Source: JAJPJE01 sp963724985
Lineage (GTDB): Bacteria; Acidobacteriota; Terriglobia; Terriglobales; Acidobacteriaceae
Reading direction: 5' to 3'
NCBI GenBank assembly: GCA_963724985.1
Contig: CAVRWV010000021.1
Span: 62,001 to 126,000 of the forward strand
Length of the DNA: 64,000 nucleotides
In this document: positions 9,794 to 19,234 of the stretch, piece after piece
How the letters are laid out: each line of letters begins with the position of its first letter
Numbering within the stretch: position 1 is the first letter of the stretch
Program-made: the position numbers and the translations under genes
The notes under the pieces: model-generated
The model's input: only the letters and a program-made list of their open reading frames with translations
Databases searched by the model: none
Told to the model about the DNA's origin: nothing

Positions 9794-11356
9794 ATGCGAC
9801 CACCTTGCGATGTAGCGATCCTGCGATCGGGCGCGGCGGCGGCTCCTTGCAGATCTCAAAGCCGGAAATGGATATTGGCGGCCACGATTCTCGGATCGAG
9901 CCTCGCCTTCATCGACAGCACGGTGGTGAACGTCGCGCTGCCCGCGATCCAGTCGACCTTTCACGCAAACGTCGTCGACGTGCAATGGGTGGTCGAAGCC
10001 TACGGGCTGCTGCTGGCTGCGCTGATCCTGGTAGGTGGATCGCTAGGCGATCTATTCGGACGACGCGTGGTTTTCCTCTCGGGAGTTGCGATCTTTGCGC
10101 TGTCTTCGGCGGCCTGCGGATTCGCAGCGACGGTTGGCGAGTTGATCGCTGCTCGAAGCGTGCAGGGCCTGGGCGCAGCTCTGCTGATTCCCGGCAGCCT
10201 GGCCATCATCAGTGCGTCGTTCGACGAAAAGAGCCGCGGGCAGGCAATCGGCACATGGTCCGGATCGACGGCGATCACAACGGCTGCGGGGCCTGTGATC
10301 GGTGGCTGGCTGGTGGAACATGCTTCGTGGCGCTGGGCCTTCTTCATCAATATTCCGATTGCCGCTGCTGTGATTGTCATCTCGCTATGGCATGTTCCCG
10401 AGAGCCGCAGCCGGACCGCAGGGAAAGTGGACTGGCTCGGCGCCGTGCTCGTGACGGCGGGATTGGCAGGCCTGGTCTATGGGTTTATCGAGAGCACCGA
10501 CCTGGGATGGAAAAGCCCATTCGTAGCTGGGAGCCTTCTGCTTGGCACCGCCGCGCTGGTGTTGTTTGTCATCGTCGAGCGGAAGGAAGCTGTCGCCGAT
10601 GCTGCCACTCGAACTATTTGCATCGCGAAACTTTACGGGCGCAAATCTGTTGACGCTGCTTCTCTACGCCGGAATTGGCGTCTTCTTCTTTCTGTTTCCG
10701 ATGACGCTGATCCAGGTGCACGGCTATCCGGCGACCATGGCGGGCGCTGCCATGCTGCCGATGATTTTGTTAGTGTTCTTCCTCTCGCGCTGGTCTGGCG
10801 GTCTGGTCGACTCGGTATGGGCCACGCCGCCCACTGATCATCGGTCCACTGATTGTGGGATTGGGATTCCTGCTGTTCGCCGTGCCTGGCGCGAGCGGAG
10901 TTTACTGGAAGACTTTTTTGCCTCCCGATCATCATCCTCGGGCTCGGATTGGCGGTGACGGTCGCACCGCTGACTACGGTCGTGATGAATTCGGTCGATC
11001 CCGACCACGTAGGAACTGCGTCGGGAATCAACAACGCCGTATCCCGAGTCGCTGGCGTGCTCGCGATTGCAGTGCTTGGGATCGTGATGGTCGGCGCCTT
11101 CAGTTCGCGGTTGAATTCCAAAATTCAGGGACTGCCTCTTCCTGAGGACGTGATGCATGAAATCCAGGCGAATGAAAACAAGTTGGCGGGATTGCAGGTT
11201 CCCGCGAACGTGGATCGCGGCACAGCGAGTGTGATCCGAGAGTCGGTGCGGGAGGCATTTGTATTTGGATTTCGGACGATAGCGCTGATTTGCGCTGGCC
11301 TCTCGGTGGCGAGCGCAGCTATTTCGGCAAAGATGATTCGGGATCGCGATCTCTGA
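9794..11356 (+). pseudogene. DHA2-family MFS drug exporter (EmrB/QacA type), three frame breaks
   Basis: The first 260 residues are in one frame and carry the DHA2 hallmarks LDxTVVNVALP (here FIDSTVVNVALPAI), GGSLGDLFGRR and GPVIGGWLVEHASWRWAFFINIP. The rest is spread over three frames: SPMLPLELFASRNFTGANLL (from about 10590), YGPRRPLIIGPLIVGLGFLL (from about 10813) and IIILGLGLAVTVAPLTTVVM (from about 10918 to 11356). Three +1 insertions, near 10584-10590, at T 10812, and in the T6/C3 runs near 10913-10924, explain everything; correcting them gives 519 residues, a normal 14-helix exporter length. Likely role is proton-driven efflux. Broken if the sequence is right; probably intact in the organism. 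Confidence 0.82.
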
Positions 11357-11372
11357 GAACTGCAGGGCGGCG

Positions 11373-11531
11373 TCACGGATAGTTGCAGGCTCGCGGCAAC
11401 AACAGAATGAAGAGAACGAGGATCAGCACGAAGGTGGAGTAGGTGACCCACTTGTGCTTGTCAACGGCGATGGTGAAGCGTTGCCAGGTCGTCGACATTT
11501 TCGCATTGAATGCATTGGCGAGCCTGAACAT
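11373..11531 (-). CDS. Small single-pass membrane protein (52 aa)
   Basis: An ATG at 11531 opens 52 codons: a short amphipathic N-terminus, the charged stretch AVDKHKWVTYSTF, then a strong membrane helix (VLILVLFILLLP) and a short RACNYP tail. It starts 23 bases after the acyltransferase stop on the same strand, which fits a co-transcribed accessory peptide. The ribosome site is weak and I know no family for it, so it could be chance. Confidence 0.42.
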   Translation of the reverse strand: MFRLANAFNAKMSTTWQRFTIAVDKHKWVTYSTFVLILVLFILLLPRACNYP

Positions 11532-11554
11532 GGGGCAACTCCGTCGAAGTTGGG

Positions 11555-12712
11555 CTAACGAGCGGACGCTGCCGTGGCCTCTGGTGTCCTCGCGTTCGTC
11601 TTGCCAAAAAAGTACGCGCGCAACCGCCGATTCAGGGGCTCCGAATAGAATCTCGCGACGACAGCGCCGAGCAAGCCGGACAATACTAACAGTCCAACAT
11701 AGAAGAGAGGCGTCCAAATCGCTCGCGGGTTAGCAGCCGTGAAGATCTGAATGCCCAACGTCACGATGAACATGTGGGTCAGATAGACCTCATAGCTATT
11801 ACGTCCGAACCAGCGAATGGGCGCCGTGGCCAACCATCCGGCGCGATTATGCTGTGCAATCGCGATTTGCAAGAGGCAGGTGCCGAGCGCGAGGCAGGAC
11901 ACGTCGAGTCCGAGTTGATAAATGTGCATGGCTCGAACCAGAGGGCGCGCTGTCATGATGAGCAGCACCAGCGCGGCGCCGATGATTTGCAAAACGCGGA
12001 GCGTTGCGGGGCGAAAGCGCACGCTCGCCGCAATCATCGCAGCGAGACAGCCGAGAGCGATGGCGTCCATACAGGAGAGATAGCCATAGTCAGCCCACAG
12101 TTCGTTGCGAGTCAGGACTGTGCGCGCGAACGGTCCGATGGCGACAAACGCCAGCAGCAACGCAACTAGGGGTGCGCGAGCGCGCGTCAGCATGCAGATG
12201 AGCGGGAAGAACAGATAGAAAACTTCTTCCACCGAGAGAGACCAGAGAACGTCCCAATTGGGCGGAAGGTATCCGCGCTGCGACTCGAGCCAGTTGATGT
12301 GAAATGTGGTGGCGGCCAGAAGCGCACGCGGCAAGGTGGTGTGCGCCCTGATGATGAAACCGGAAACGTGAGACAGATCAAGAACGCTCAGAATTATCAG
12401 CAGTGCGATAAGGAGAGGCACAATGCGGGCGAAACGCAATCGATAGAAATCGGCAATGCGTACCTGACTGAGCGCACCCCACCGCCGAATGGCCATCGTG
12501 GCAATCAGGAATCCTGAGATTGCAAAGAAGACGGTGACGCCGTTCGCGCCATTCCAGAAGAGCGTTGCCGCGAACTGGTGCGGAAGCGCTTTCTCGAGGA
12601 CAGATTCACTCGCTCCCATGTGAATGTTGATGTGGTGCACGACCACGGCAATGATCGAGATGCCGCGTAGCACATCGATACCGTCAAAACGACCGCCGGA
12701 TCCGGAGTTCAC
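11555..12712 (-). CDS. Acyltransferase family 3 (OafA/YrhL-like)
   Basis: A 385-residue polytopic membrane protein. It opens with FDGIDVLRGISIIAVVVHH, the family signature R-G-ias-vvv.H, and has about ten hydrophobic helices, a WSLSVEEVFYLFFPL block and a C-terminal YEVYLTHMFIV motif. These enzymes O-acylate (often acetylate) surface polysaccharide, lipid A or peptidoglycan sugars. No SGNH domain is attached. The start is GTG at 12712, overlapping the stop of a 33-codon ORF in a GTGA configuration, so translation may be coupled. Substrate unknown. Confidence 0.9.
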   Translation of the reverse strand: MNSGSGGRFDGIDVLRGISIIAVVVHHINIHMGASESVLEKALPHQFAATLFWNGANGVTVFFAISGFLIATMAIRRWGALSQVRIADFYRLRFARIVPLLIALLIILSVLDLSHVSGFIIRAHTTLPRALLAATTFHINWLESQRGYLPPNWDVLWSLSVEEVFYLFFPLICMLTRARAPLVALLLAFVAIGPFARTVLTRNELWADYGYLSCMDAIALGCLAAMIAASVRFRPATLRVLQIIGAALVLLIMTARPLVRAMHIYQLGLDVSCLALGTCLLQIAIAQHNRAGWLATAPIRWFGRNSYEVYLTHMFIVTLGIQIFTAANPRAIWTPLFYVGLLVLSGLLGAVVARFYSEPLNRRLRAYFFGKTNARTPEATAASAR

Positions 12713-12810
12713 GCTCTGAATAGAACACAGGTAATCACGATGAGTCCAGAGACGAGGAAGGTCAGGGGTTGCTGGTAGGTTGCTGCTTGGGTAGCAAGAA
12801 AAGATAACAT
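12709..12810 (-). CDS. Putative 33-aa membrane leader ORF coupled to acyltransferase
   Basis: ATG at 12810; the product is a mostly hydrophobic single-pass peptide (PLTFLVSGLIVITCVLFRA at the end). Its TGA overlaps the acyltransferase GTG by four bases, a typical sign of translational coupling and the main reason to list it. A GAGGAAAG stretch lies 9-16 bases upstream. The membrane helix followed by Arg faintly recalls protein-sorting tails, but there is no PEP motif. Could be a leader peptide, a membrane micro-protein or chance. Confidence 0.38.
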   Translation of the reverse strand: MLSFLATQAATYQQPLTFLVSGLIVITCVLFRA

Positions 12811-12871
12811 GGAAGGAACTTTCCTCAAGAAGTTGGTGTCCAAGCTCACGGCGGGGTGTGCGGGGGGCATC

Positions 12872-13639
12872 ATGTTACAGGCCTGTGGACTGACCAAATC
12901 GTACGCGTCTGTCATTGCTGTGAAAGACGTCTCTTTCACGCTGGCCCCGGGGCAGGTCCTCGGGTGCCTGGGCCCGAACGGATCCGGGAAAAGCACGACG
13001 GTGAAGATGCTGATCGGCTTGCTGGAGCCCAGCCGCGGAAAAGTTCTGTTCAATGGCGAAGACATTCATCAGGATCTCGCCGGATTTCGTAAGCTCCTTG
13101 GCTACGTTCCCGAAGAACCCAACCTCTATCCATATTTAAGCGGACACGAATACCTGGAGATGATTGGTTTGTTGCGGGGGATTCCGCGAGCCATTCTCGA
13201 TAGGAAGATGAATTCTCTTTTGCACCTGTTTTCGCTGGGTGGAAATCGGCACGCCTCCATGGCTTCTTATTCGAAGGGCATGCGGCAGCGGATTCTACTG
13301 ATCGCTGCGTTGATGGACGATCCAAAGCTGTTGATCTTCGATGAGCCGCTGTCTGGACTTGATGTGACCACAGCACTGGTGCTTAAGAATCTGATCAGGG
13401 AGTTGGGACAGCAAGGCAGAGCCGTTTTCTATTGCTCACATGTGCTCGAAGTGGTTGAGCAGGTATGTTCACATCTGCTGATTCTGAGGAAGGGCGAGGT
13501 GCTGGCATACGACACGACCGAAGCGATCCGGCATAACGTAGAGCACGCTTCCCTTGAAAAGGCGTTCGTGCACATGGTCGAAGAGGTGGATACAAACCAG
13601 ATTGCACGTGACGTGATCTGCGCGATGGAGGGACAGTGA
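12872..13639 (+). CDS. ABC transporter ATP-binding protein
   Basis: A 255-residue ATPase. Walker A GPNGSGKST, signature YSKGMRQR (serine shifted, K in place of the usual first G), Walker B LLIFDEPLSGLD and the switch His in FYCSHVLE. It begins LQACGLTKSYASVIAVKDVS, the normal N-terminal strand, so I prefer ATG 12872 over the in-frame ATG at 12809, which would overlap the start codon of the opposing small ORF. Its stop overlaps the next start (GTGA at 13636-13639), so it is translationally coupled to the permease. CcmA/YadG-type exporter ATPase; cargo unknown. Confidence 0.9.
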   Translation: MLQACGLTKSYASVIAVKDVSFTLAPGQVLGCLGPNGSGKSTTVKMLIGLLEPSRGKVLFNGEDIHQDLAGFRKLLGYVPEEPNLYPYLSGHEYLEMIGLLRGIPRAILDRKMNSLLHLFSLGGNRHASMASYSKGMRQRILLIAALMDDPKLLIFDEPLSGLDVTTALVLKNLIRELGQQGRAVFYCSHVLEVVEQVCSHLLILRKGEVLAYDTTEAIRHNVEHASLEKAFVHMVEEVDTNQIARDVICAMEGQ

Positions 13640-15384
13640 GTGGTCTCCTCGCGGCTCTGGATTCCAGAACTCGCTCTCGACCATTTCCCCTGCTGGTGCG
13701 GCTTTTCGTTGCGCGAGCGTTTCGGGGAAACGGAACTTCAGAAGACGGCGAACTTGATCTGAGCATTGGCTTGATTCTTGCTTTGCTTGCATTGCCGGGA
13801 GCTTTCTATTCATTACTTCTGCTGGAGAAGTACTCGACACTGCTGCAATGGATGCACGGGCAGAAGGAACTGGATCCACTCGCAGGCGCGCTGCCTGACG
13901 AATACTTCTTTATCGTGCTCTCGATGGTGGTGACTGGCGTAGTAGCAGTCTGGCGTTGGGACAGTATTTTTCCCGACCGGCGGGATTACGCGAATCTGGT
14001 GCCGCTGCCGATCTCGACGCGAAGCATCTTTTTCGCGAACCTCGCGGCAATCCTGTTACTCGCTTTGCTGCTTGCACTGGATGTCAACGCGGCGTCGGCG
14101 GTGTTGTTTCCGTTGGTGGTCAGCGCGTCGGAGAATACGTTCTCCTTCTTCCTTCACTTCGTCGGCGTACATGCATTTGTAGTGGTGCTCGCCAGTGTTT
14201 TCAGTTTTTGTACTGTGTTTGCGATCGTGGGAGCTGTCATGATCGTGGTGCCCTATGGCTCATTCCGCAGGATTTCGTTCTACCTGCGCGCCTCTCTTCT
14301 CGCATGTCTTGTAGCGATGCTTTCCACGAGCTTTACGGTGCCGCCGATGCTGCGGTCGTTGCCGCGCACTTCTGTGCGACTTCTTCCACCAGTGTGGTTC
14401 CTTGGACTGTGCCAGTTGCTCCGCGGAAGAGCAAACCCATCGTTTGCCAGCCTGGGACATCTCGCTCTCTTGTCCGTGCTCATCGTTGTGATCTTCGGAT
14501 TCTCAATTTATGCGCTCAGCTATCGCCGGCACTTCGTGCGCATCCCCGAAACTGCGGATGTGTCGACTGTGGCAGATCGAAACAGCGGTGCCCGGCTTTT
14601 TCGAGTCGCCGATCGGAGCTTCTTGAGGAGTCCGTTCCAACGGGCGGCCTATCGCTTTGCGATCAAGACACTGCTGCGGAGCGAACAGCACGGGCTTGTG
14701 CTCGGTGCTTTTGTCGGGCTAGGTGTCGTTCTCGCCTGCCAGTTCCTGTTTACGTCCTTGAGCGGCGGCAGAGTTGAATTGAGCGGCGAGGTCTCGCCGG
14801 ACCTTCTCGCCATTCCGCTCGCATTGAGCTATTGCGTGATCCTGGGACTTCGATTCGCATTTGAGCTTCCCACGGACCTCCGCGCCAACTGGGTGTTTCG
14901 TCTTCATGTCGACCACGCCACAAAGGAATGTGCATCGTTGGCACAGCGAGTAATGATGACTTTCGTGCTTCCGTGGATTGCGGCAGTTGTGTTTCCGGTG
15001 TACGCCTATTTTTGGGGGCTGAGGATCGGGATAACACACGCGATCGTCGTTGCGCTCTGCTCGCTTCTTCTGTCGCAGGTTCTGCTTCGCAATTTCCGCA
15101 AGATCCCGTTCACGTGCTCGTATCCGCCCTTCGGACAATCGTCAATTCTGCTAGCGCTCTTCTACGTGATGGGATTCTTCGCATTCGTCTCGTTTGTCTC
15201 GCACGTTGAACATTGGGCTTTCCAGAGTCTGGTCGGAACCATAGTCCTGATTGCCGCGATGGCGGTTGCCTGCGTCGTTGCGCCGCGAGTAGGGCACGAT
15301 GAGGAAAGCATCGAGGATACGCTGCTCTTCGACCAAACTGCTCCGATTGCGTTCGATCTGCTTGACCTACGAAAAGGAAGCTAG
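13636..15384 (+). CDS. ABC exporter membrane protein
   Basis: A 582-residue polytopic protein with about twelve predicted hydrophobic segments and no recognisable soluble domain beyond a basic N-terminus (RTRSRPFPLLVRLFVARAF). It starts at a GTG inside the stop of the ATPase gene, so the two form one transporter. It looks like a large ABC-2-type or Acidobacteria-restricted permease. I cannot name the family or cargo. A palindrome follows at 15384-15404. Confidence 0.78.
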   Translation: MSGLLAALDSRTRSRPFPLLVRLFVARAFRGNGTSEDGELDLSIGLILALLALPGAFYSLLLLEKYSTLLQWMHGQKELDPLAGALPDEYFFIVLSMVVTGVVAVWRWDSIFPDRRDYANLVPLPISTRSIFFANLAAILLLALLLALDVNAASAVLFPLVVSASENTFSFFLHFVGVHAFVVVLASVFSFCTVFAIVGAVMIVVPYGSFRRISFYLRASLLACLVAMLSTSFTVPPMLRSLPRTSVRLLPPVWFLGLCQLLRGRANPSFASLGHLALLSVLIVVIFGFSIYALSYRRHFVRIPETADVSTVADRNSGARLFRVADRSFLRSPFQRAAYRFAIKTLLRSEQHGLVLGAFVGLGVVLACQFLFTSLSGGRVELSGEVSPDLLAIPLALSYCVILGLRFAFELPTDLRANWVFRLHVDHATKECASLAQRVMMTFVLPWIAAVVFPVYAYFWGLRIGITHAIVVALCSLLLSQVLLRNFRKIPFTCSYPPFGQSSILLALFYVMGFFAFVSFVSHVEHWAFQSLVGTIVLIAAMAVACVVAPRVGHDEESIEDTLLFDQTAPIAFDLLDLRKGS

Positions 15385-15404
15385 GACAGGCACGTTGCCT
15401 GTCC
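15384..15404. repeat. Palindrome after ABC permease gene
   Basis: GGACAGGCA CGT TGCCTGTCC, a perfect nine-base-pair stem that overlaps the stop codon region. No T tract follows, so it is a weak terminator at best. Confidence 0.6.
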
Positions 15405-15435
15405 CTCACATTTCCACGCGCTGCCAACGACAACT

Positions 15436-15465
15436 GCAGATCCCTCGCTCCGCTTGTGATGACAA
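15436..15465. repeat. Dispersed repeat, GATCCCTCGC...GTGATGACAA family
   Basis: GCAGATCCCTCGCTCCGC then TTGTGATGACAA. Shorter than the copy at 246-284 because the central hairpin is reduced. Confidence 0.6.
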
Positions 15466-15543
15466 GCAGAAATGGCCAGCGGTATAAGAAAAACCCACTC
15501 GAGGGCGAACGGGCTTCATCAAGAAGTTTGTCATTTGAGCAGC

Positions 15544-15571
15544 GCGGGCGAGGGCGCCCGCGCCACCAGTT
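15544..15571. repeat. Dispersed GC palindrome, copy 1
   Basis: GCGGGCGAGGGCGCCCGCGC then CACCAGTT. A near-identical copy lies at 63949-63976 (GCGCTCGCGCCACCAATT). It abuts the 3' end of the PfpI-family gene. Confidence 0.6.
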
Positions 15572-15580
15572 CAACGTGAT

Positions 15581-16153
15581 CTACGCGGCTGGCTGCTTCA
15601 CTTTGCCGCGCATCTTGCTGAAGAGCTCAATTATGCCGCGATTGTATTGCGGAATGTCGTCCGGATTGCGGCTGGTAACCAGATTGCCATCATTCACCAC
15701 GGGTTCATCACGCCAGTCGGCGCCGGCATTGCGCACATCGGTTTTGAGCGAAGGCCAGGAAGCGATGCGGCGTCCCCGCGCGGCGCCGGCTTCAATCACC
15801 AGCCACGGTCCGTGACAAATCGCTCCCACCGGCTTGCCAGCATCGAAGAAGGCTTTCACGAAGTTGACGGCTTCGGGAATCATGCGCAGCTTATCCGGAT
15901 TGATCACGCCTCCCGGAATATGCAGAGCATCGAAGTCTCCCGGCTTTGCCTGGTTGAGTGGAAGATCCACCTTGATGTCGACGCCCCAATCCGTAAAATT
16001 CCAGCCACGAATTTTGCCGTCTTTCGGCGAAACGACTGTTGTTTTCGCTCCGGCCTGATCGAGTGCCTCGCGCGGTTTGAGCAGCTCGACCTGCTCCACT
16101 CCGTCCGTAGCGATGATTGCCACTCTCAATCCTTGAATATCCTGATTTGCCAA
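15581..16153 (-). CDS. DJ-1/PfpI family protein
   Basis: A 190-residue alpha/beta protein of the class-I glutamine-amidotransferase-like fold. The nucleophile elbow reads GAICHGPW, with the reactive Cys and adjoining His of PfpI/YhbO proteins. Members act as intracellular proteases, glyoxalases or stress chaperones, and sequence alone does not decide which. I place the start at TTG 16153: the downstream residues ANQDIQGLRVAII are the normal family N-terminus and GGAG lies seven bases upstream; the upstream extension looks non-coding. Last gene of a leftward set after the SRPBCC and dehydrogenase genes, suggesting an aldehyde or stress operon. Confidence 0.88.
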   Translation of the reverse strand: MANQDIQGLRVAIIATDGVEQVELLKPREALDQAGAKTTVVSPKDGKIRGWNFTDWGVDIKVDLPLNQAKPGDFDALHIPGGVINPDKLRMIPEAVNFVKAFFDAGKPVGAICHGPWLVIEAGAARGRRIASWPSLKTDVRNAGADWRDEPVVNDGNLVTSRNPDDIPQYNRGIIELFSKMRGKVKQPAA

Positions 16154-16263
16154 GGGAACACTCCTTTTTTTGCTTGTTATCCACGTAGTTAAACTGGGCA
16201 GCCGAGGGCGGCTGCCCACTCATCCAGAATGCTTGTGCCCTACTCCGCGCCGACTGATGAGCG

Positions 16264-17461
16264 CTAGGCTGCGGCCGCGTTCGTCCAGGGATCGAGCACC
16301 ACTTTCGTGCAGTGATCCTGTTTATCGCGGAACACCTTGTACATCTCGGGCGCATCGTCGATCGAAACGCGGTGAGTGATCACGAAGCTGGGATCGATTT
16401 CACCCGCCTCTACGCGATCCAGCAGAGGTTTCATGAAGCGCATCATGTGCGTCTGGCCAGTCTTCATAGTCAACGCCTTGTTCATGAAAGCGCCCATGGG
16501 AATCTTGTCGTCGAATCCGCTGTACACCCCCGGGATGGATACAGTTCCACCCTTGCGGCATGCCTGGATGGCCTGTCGTAATACGATGGGACGATCGCTC
16601 TCCATCATCATGGCCTGCTTGGTGCGATCCACCTTGTACATGAAGCCGGTGTCGTGCGCTTCCATCCCGACCGCATCAATGCAGGAGTCCGGGCCGATAT
16701 TCCCGGTCATTTCCTTGATGGTCTGGACTACGTCGTCTACCTGTTCGTAGTTGATGGTTTCGGCTCCGCCTTGTTCGGCCATATTCAGACGGTAGTCAAA
16801 TCGGTCGATGGCGATTACCCGCTCCGCGCCCAGCATAAAAGCGCTGCGAATCGCGAATTGCCCAACCGGCCCACATCCCCAGACAGCGACGGTGTCGCCG
16901 GACTTGATGTCCGCATTCACCGCGCCGAAATAGCCGGTGGGGAAGATGTCGGACAGGAAGAGCACCTTGTCGTCGGGAATACCGGACGGGATTTTCAGCG
17001 GGCCGACATCGGCATAAGGCACACGCGCGTACTGCGCCTGTCCGCCGGCATATCCGCCGAGCATGTGGGTATAGCCGAAGAGACCAGAGGGCGAATAGCC
17101 CATCATCTCTTCCGCAACCCAGTAGTTTGGATTGGAATTATCGCAACACGACCAGAGCTGCCGCTTGCAGAAGAAACAGTTCCCGCAGGCGATGGTGAAC
17201 GGCACGACTACGCGGTCGCCAACCTTTAGCTTGTTGCGATCCACTCCCGGCGCCTACTTCGACCACCTCTCCCATGAATTCGTGGCCCATGATGTCTCCC
17301 TGCTCCATGGTCGGGATGAAGCCGCCATAGAGATGCAGGTCGGAACCGCAAATTGCGGTGCTGGTGATTCGAACAATGGCGTCGCGCGGATTCAGAATCC
17401 TGGGATCGGGAACATTTTCGACGCTCATCTTTTCCTTGCCCATCCAACAGACTGCCTTCAT
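16264..17461 (-). pseudogene. Zinc-dependent alcohol dehydrogenase, one frame break
   Basis: Correcting one base gives a 398-residue medium-chain dehydrogenase. The first frame (17461 down to about 17247) has the catalytic-zinc Cys in AICGSDLHLYGG and GHEFMGEVVEVG. The second has the structural-zinc cluster CGNCFFCKRQLWSC and the NAD-binding VWGCGPVGQFAI. At the joint the coding strand reads GCC GGG AGTGGATCGC; removing the A gives GAGVDRNKLKVGDRVV. Length and the CGNC cluster resemble glutathione-independent formaldehyde/threonine dehydrogenase relatives. It overlaps the upstream SRPBCC gene by ATGA. Probably functional in the organism; the break looks like a sequencing insertion. Confidence 0.85.
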
Positions 17462-18231
17462 GACACGCTCCTTCTGGCTTCAATGAGTTCTCTGAAGCTG
17501 TATTCGCCGCGAGGCGGTTTGGATGGATCCGCCGCGCGGAGCACGCCAGTCAGGGCGCTTCGCGGGCCGTGGGATTGCCCTTCGGTGGTTGGAATTTCGC
17601 CCGTCTCGATCAGAGCTTTGGCGCGGCGCAGATGCTGGCGCAGGATGAAGCGCGCCGATTTATTGAGGAAGCGCGAAGCGGAAGCTCCTCCGCCCTGGGC
17701 AGTGGTGTATTCGATTCTGGCTCTGACTATCGTGCCGCGGTCGCCCGAAGCGCGACGAAATTCCACGGCGCCATCTACTTCCACGTCCGAACCCGGAAGT
17801 GAACGCCACGCTATAGTTTCGCTCGGTCGATCCGCGACGACTTCGGCATCCCACCGAATCTTGCCTCCCATGGGGCCGCGGGCAATAAAGCGGTAAGTGC
17901 GATCGCCGATTTTGGTTACGGATTCGAGGTGACGCATGAAGAGTGGCATGCTTTCGAAGTCGCGCCAGAAGCGGTATGCCTCTTCCGGTGTTGTGTTGAG
18001 AATGACGTTGGTATAAGTGGATGCGGGTTGCGTGGCACCATTCGTGCGAGTTCCGGCGTAGGCAAGCAGGCCACCGGCAGCGGCCATCGCAAAGCCGGAT
18101 TTCGACCGGCGAGTGAGACCGAGAACGGCGAGAGTTCCTCCGCCCAGCAGCGCGCCCCATCTCGGGATCGAGCTCGATCGGTTGCTGACGCGAGTGTTGG
18201 TTCGCGAGAATTGCCTTTCGAATTCATTCAT
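17458..18231 (-). CDS. SRPBCC (polyketide cyclase/START-like) membrane-anchored protein
   Basis: A 257-residue protein. The N-terminal 90 residues contain a Gly/Ala-rich double hydrophobic segment (GALLGGGTLAVLGL, GFAMAAAGGLLAY). The rest is an SRPBCC/polyketide-cyclase domain: VILNTTPEEAYRFWRDFESM, FMRHLESVTKIG, WDAEVVADRPSETIAW. This fold binds small hydrophobic ligands. ATG 18231 was chosen over the upstream frame extension because MNEFERQFS begins the folded part. The stop overlaps the dehydrogenase start (ATGA), indicating coupling. Similar two-helix plus SRPBCC proteins often sit beside zinc dehydrogenases; the exact role is unknown. Confidence 0.8.
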   Translation of the reverse strand: MNEFERQFSRTNTRVSNRSSSIPRWGALLGGGTLAVLGLTRRSKSGFAMAAAGGLLAYAGTRTNGATQPASTYTNVILNTTPEEAYRFWRDFESMPLFMRHLESVTKIGDRTYRFIARGPMGGKIRWDAEVVADRPSETIAWRSLPGSDVEVDGAVEFRRASGDRGTIVRARIEYTTAQGGGASASRFLNKSARFILRQHLRRAKALIETGEIPTTEGQSHGPRSALTGVLRAADPSKPPRGEYSFRELIEARRSVS

Positions 18232-18429
18232 AGTTATTCGCCTTGAGTGGGATGTATTGGTCAGATGCGATGACGAGGGCGAGGATGTCCTCCGCAGGGC
18301 CAATTCCCGGAGTGGCGTGAGGAAATTGCGGCGCTCCTATGCGCACGCGCGGGCAGCAATTGTGAACTAATGTTACCGGCGGAAGCTGTCGTTGCCGGAG
18401 TGGCAGCTGGAAAGTATCATCTCGAAACC

Positions 18430-19044
18430 ATGGAGACTATCGATCGAGCTGAAGAGTGGCGCAGACTGAAAGAGCTCTACCTGCAAAAAAGCGATGAGGA
18501 ACTTGAAATAGTCGCTCACGATGCATATGAACTAACGGACATTGCGCAACAGGCTCTAGCGGCGGAGATCGCGCGACGAGGGCTGAAGCTCGAAATGCGA
18601 AAGGCGCCGGAACCGGAGCCGGATACGCAGGGAGATTTCGTTCCGGATCCGAGCGAGTTGAACCTGGTCAGCGTGCAACAGGTATTCGACCGCGAAGAAA
18701 TGAAACGGGCGAAGGAAGCGCTGAGCAACAATGGTCTTCCCTCGTTTCTTGGAGCCGAGAATGTGGAGAGCTTCGATGACTTCCGCGGCAGCTTCGAGCG
18801 CGGTGTCGACATAAAGGTTCGAGAGGTGGACAGCGGGCGTGCGCATGCCATCCTGCGCGATCTCCTTCCAGGCGAGGGGGTGGACGAAAATGTCGAGTAC
18901 ATCGCGCGCTGCCCGAAGTGCCACTCCGACGAGATTGTCTTCTTAAGCCTGGACGAGGGCGCGACGGAGAGCAACGATGCGCAATTCAACTGGAGCTGCG
19001 ATGCGTGCGGATATAAGTGGAAGGACGACGGGGTAGAACAATAG
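18430..19044 (+). CDS. DUF2007-like domain protein with C-terminal zinc ribbon
   Basis: A 204-residue cytoplasmic protein in three parts: a helical N-terminal region (about 1-60), a DUF2007-like putative signalling domain (about 78-165; VQQVFDREEMKRAKEALSNN then GLPSFLG, ending ARAHAIL-like), and a zinc ribbon (CPKCHSD ... CDACGYKW). The DUF2007 similarity is my reading of the vxxxxdxxeaexakxxLxxxGIpxfl pattern. The frame is open upstream to 18370; ATG 18430 is preferred but no start has a good ribosome site. It stands alone, divergent from the SRPBCC operon. Function unknown. Confidence 0.68.
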   Translation: METIDRAEEWRRLKELYLQKSDEELEIVAHDAYELTDIAQQALAAEIARRGLKLEMRKAPEPEPDTQGDFVPDPSELNLVSVQQVFDREEMKRAKEALSNNGLPSFLGAENVESFDDFRGSFERGVDIKVREVDSGRAHAILRDLLPGEGVDENVEYIARCPKCHSDEIVFLSLDEGATESNDAQFNWSCDACGYKWKDDGVEQ

Positions 19045-19234
19045 AAGCAATAGACAGATCCGGGCGACTACCAAGGGTTATCGTAAGGATGAATTTGCGA
19101 AAAGGGGGCGCTCGTGAGCAACCCTGATTCGCTGGACGCGCATCTGCTCATATATTGTTCTAATCACAGTTAAAGTCTGTCATCACTCGGTCAGCCGGAT
19201 CAAACCACCTGCATAGCGTGCCTACGGGGTAAAG

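Noticed and set aside
12809..12871. Upstream ATG for the ABC ATPase
   Set aside because: It would overlap the start of the opposing small ORF, and the added 21 residues do not fit the ATPase N-terminus.
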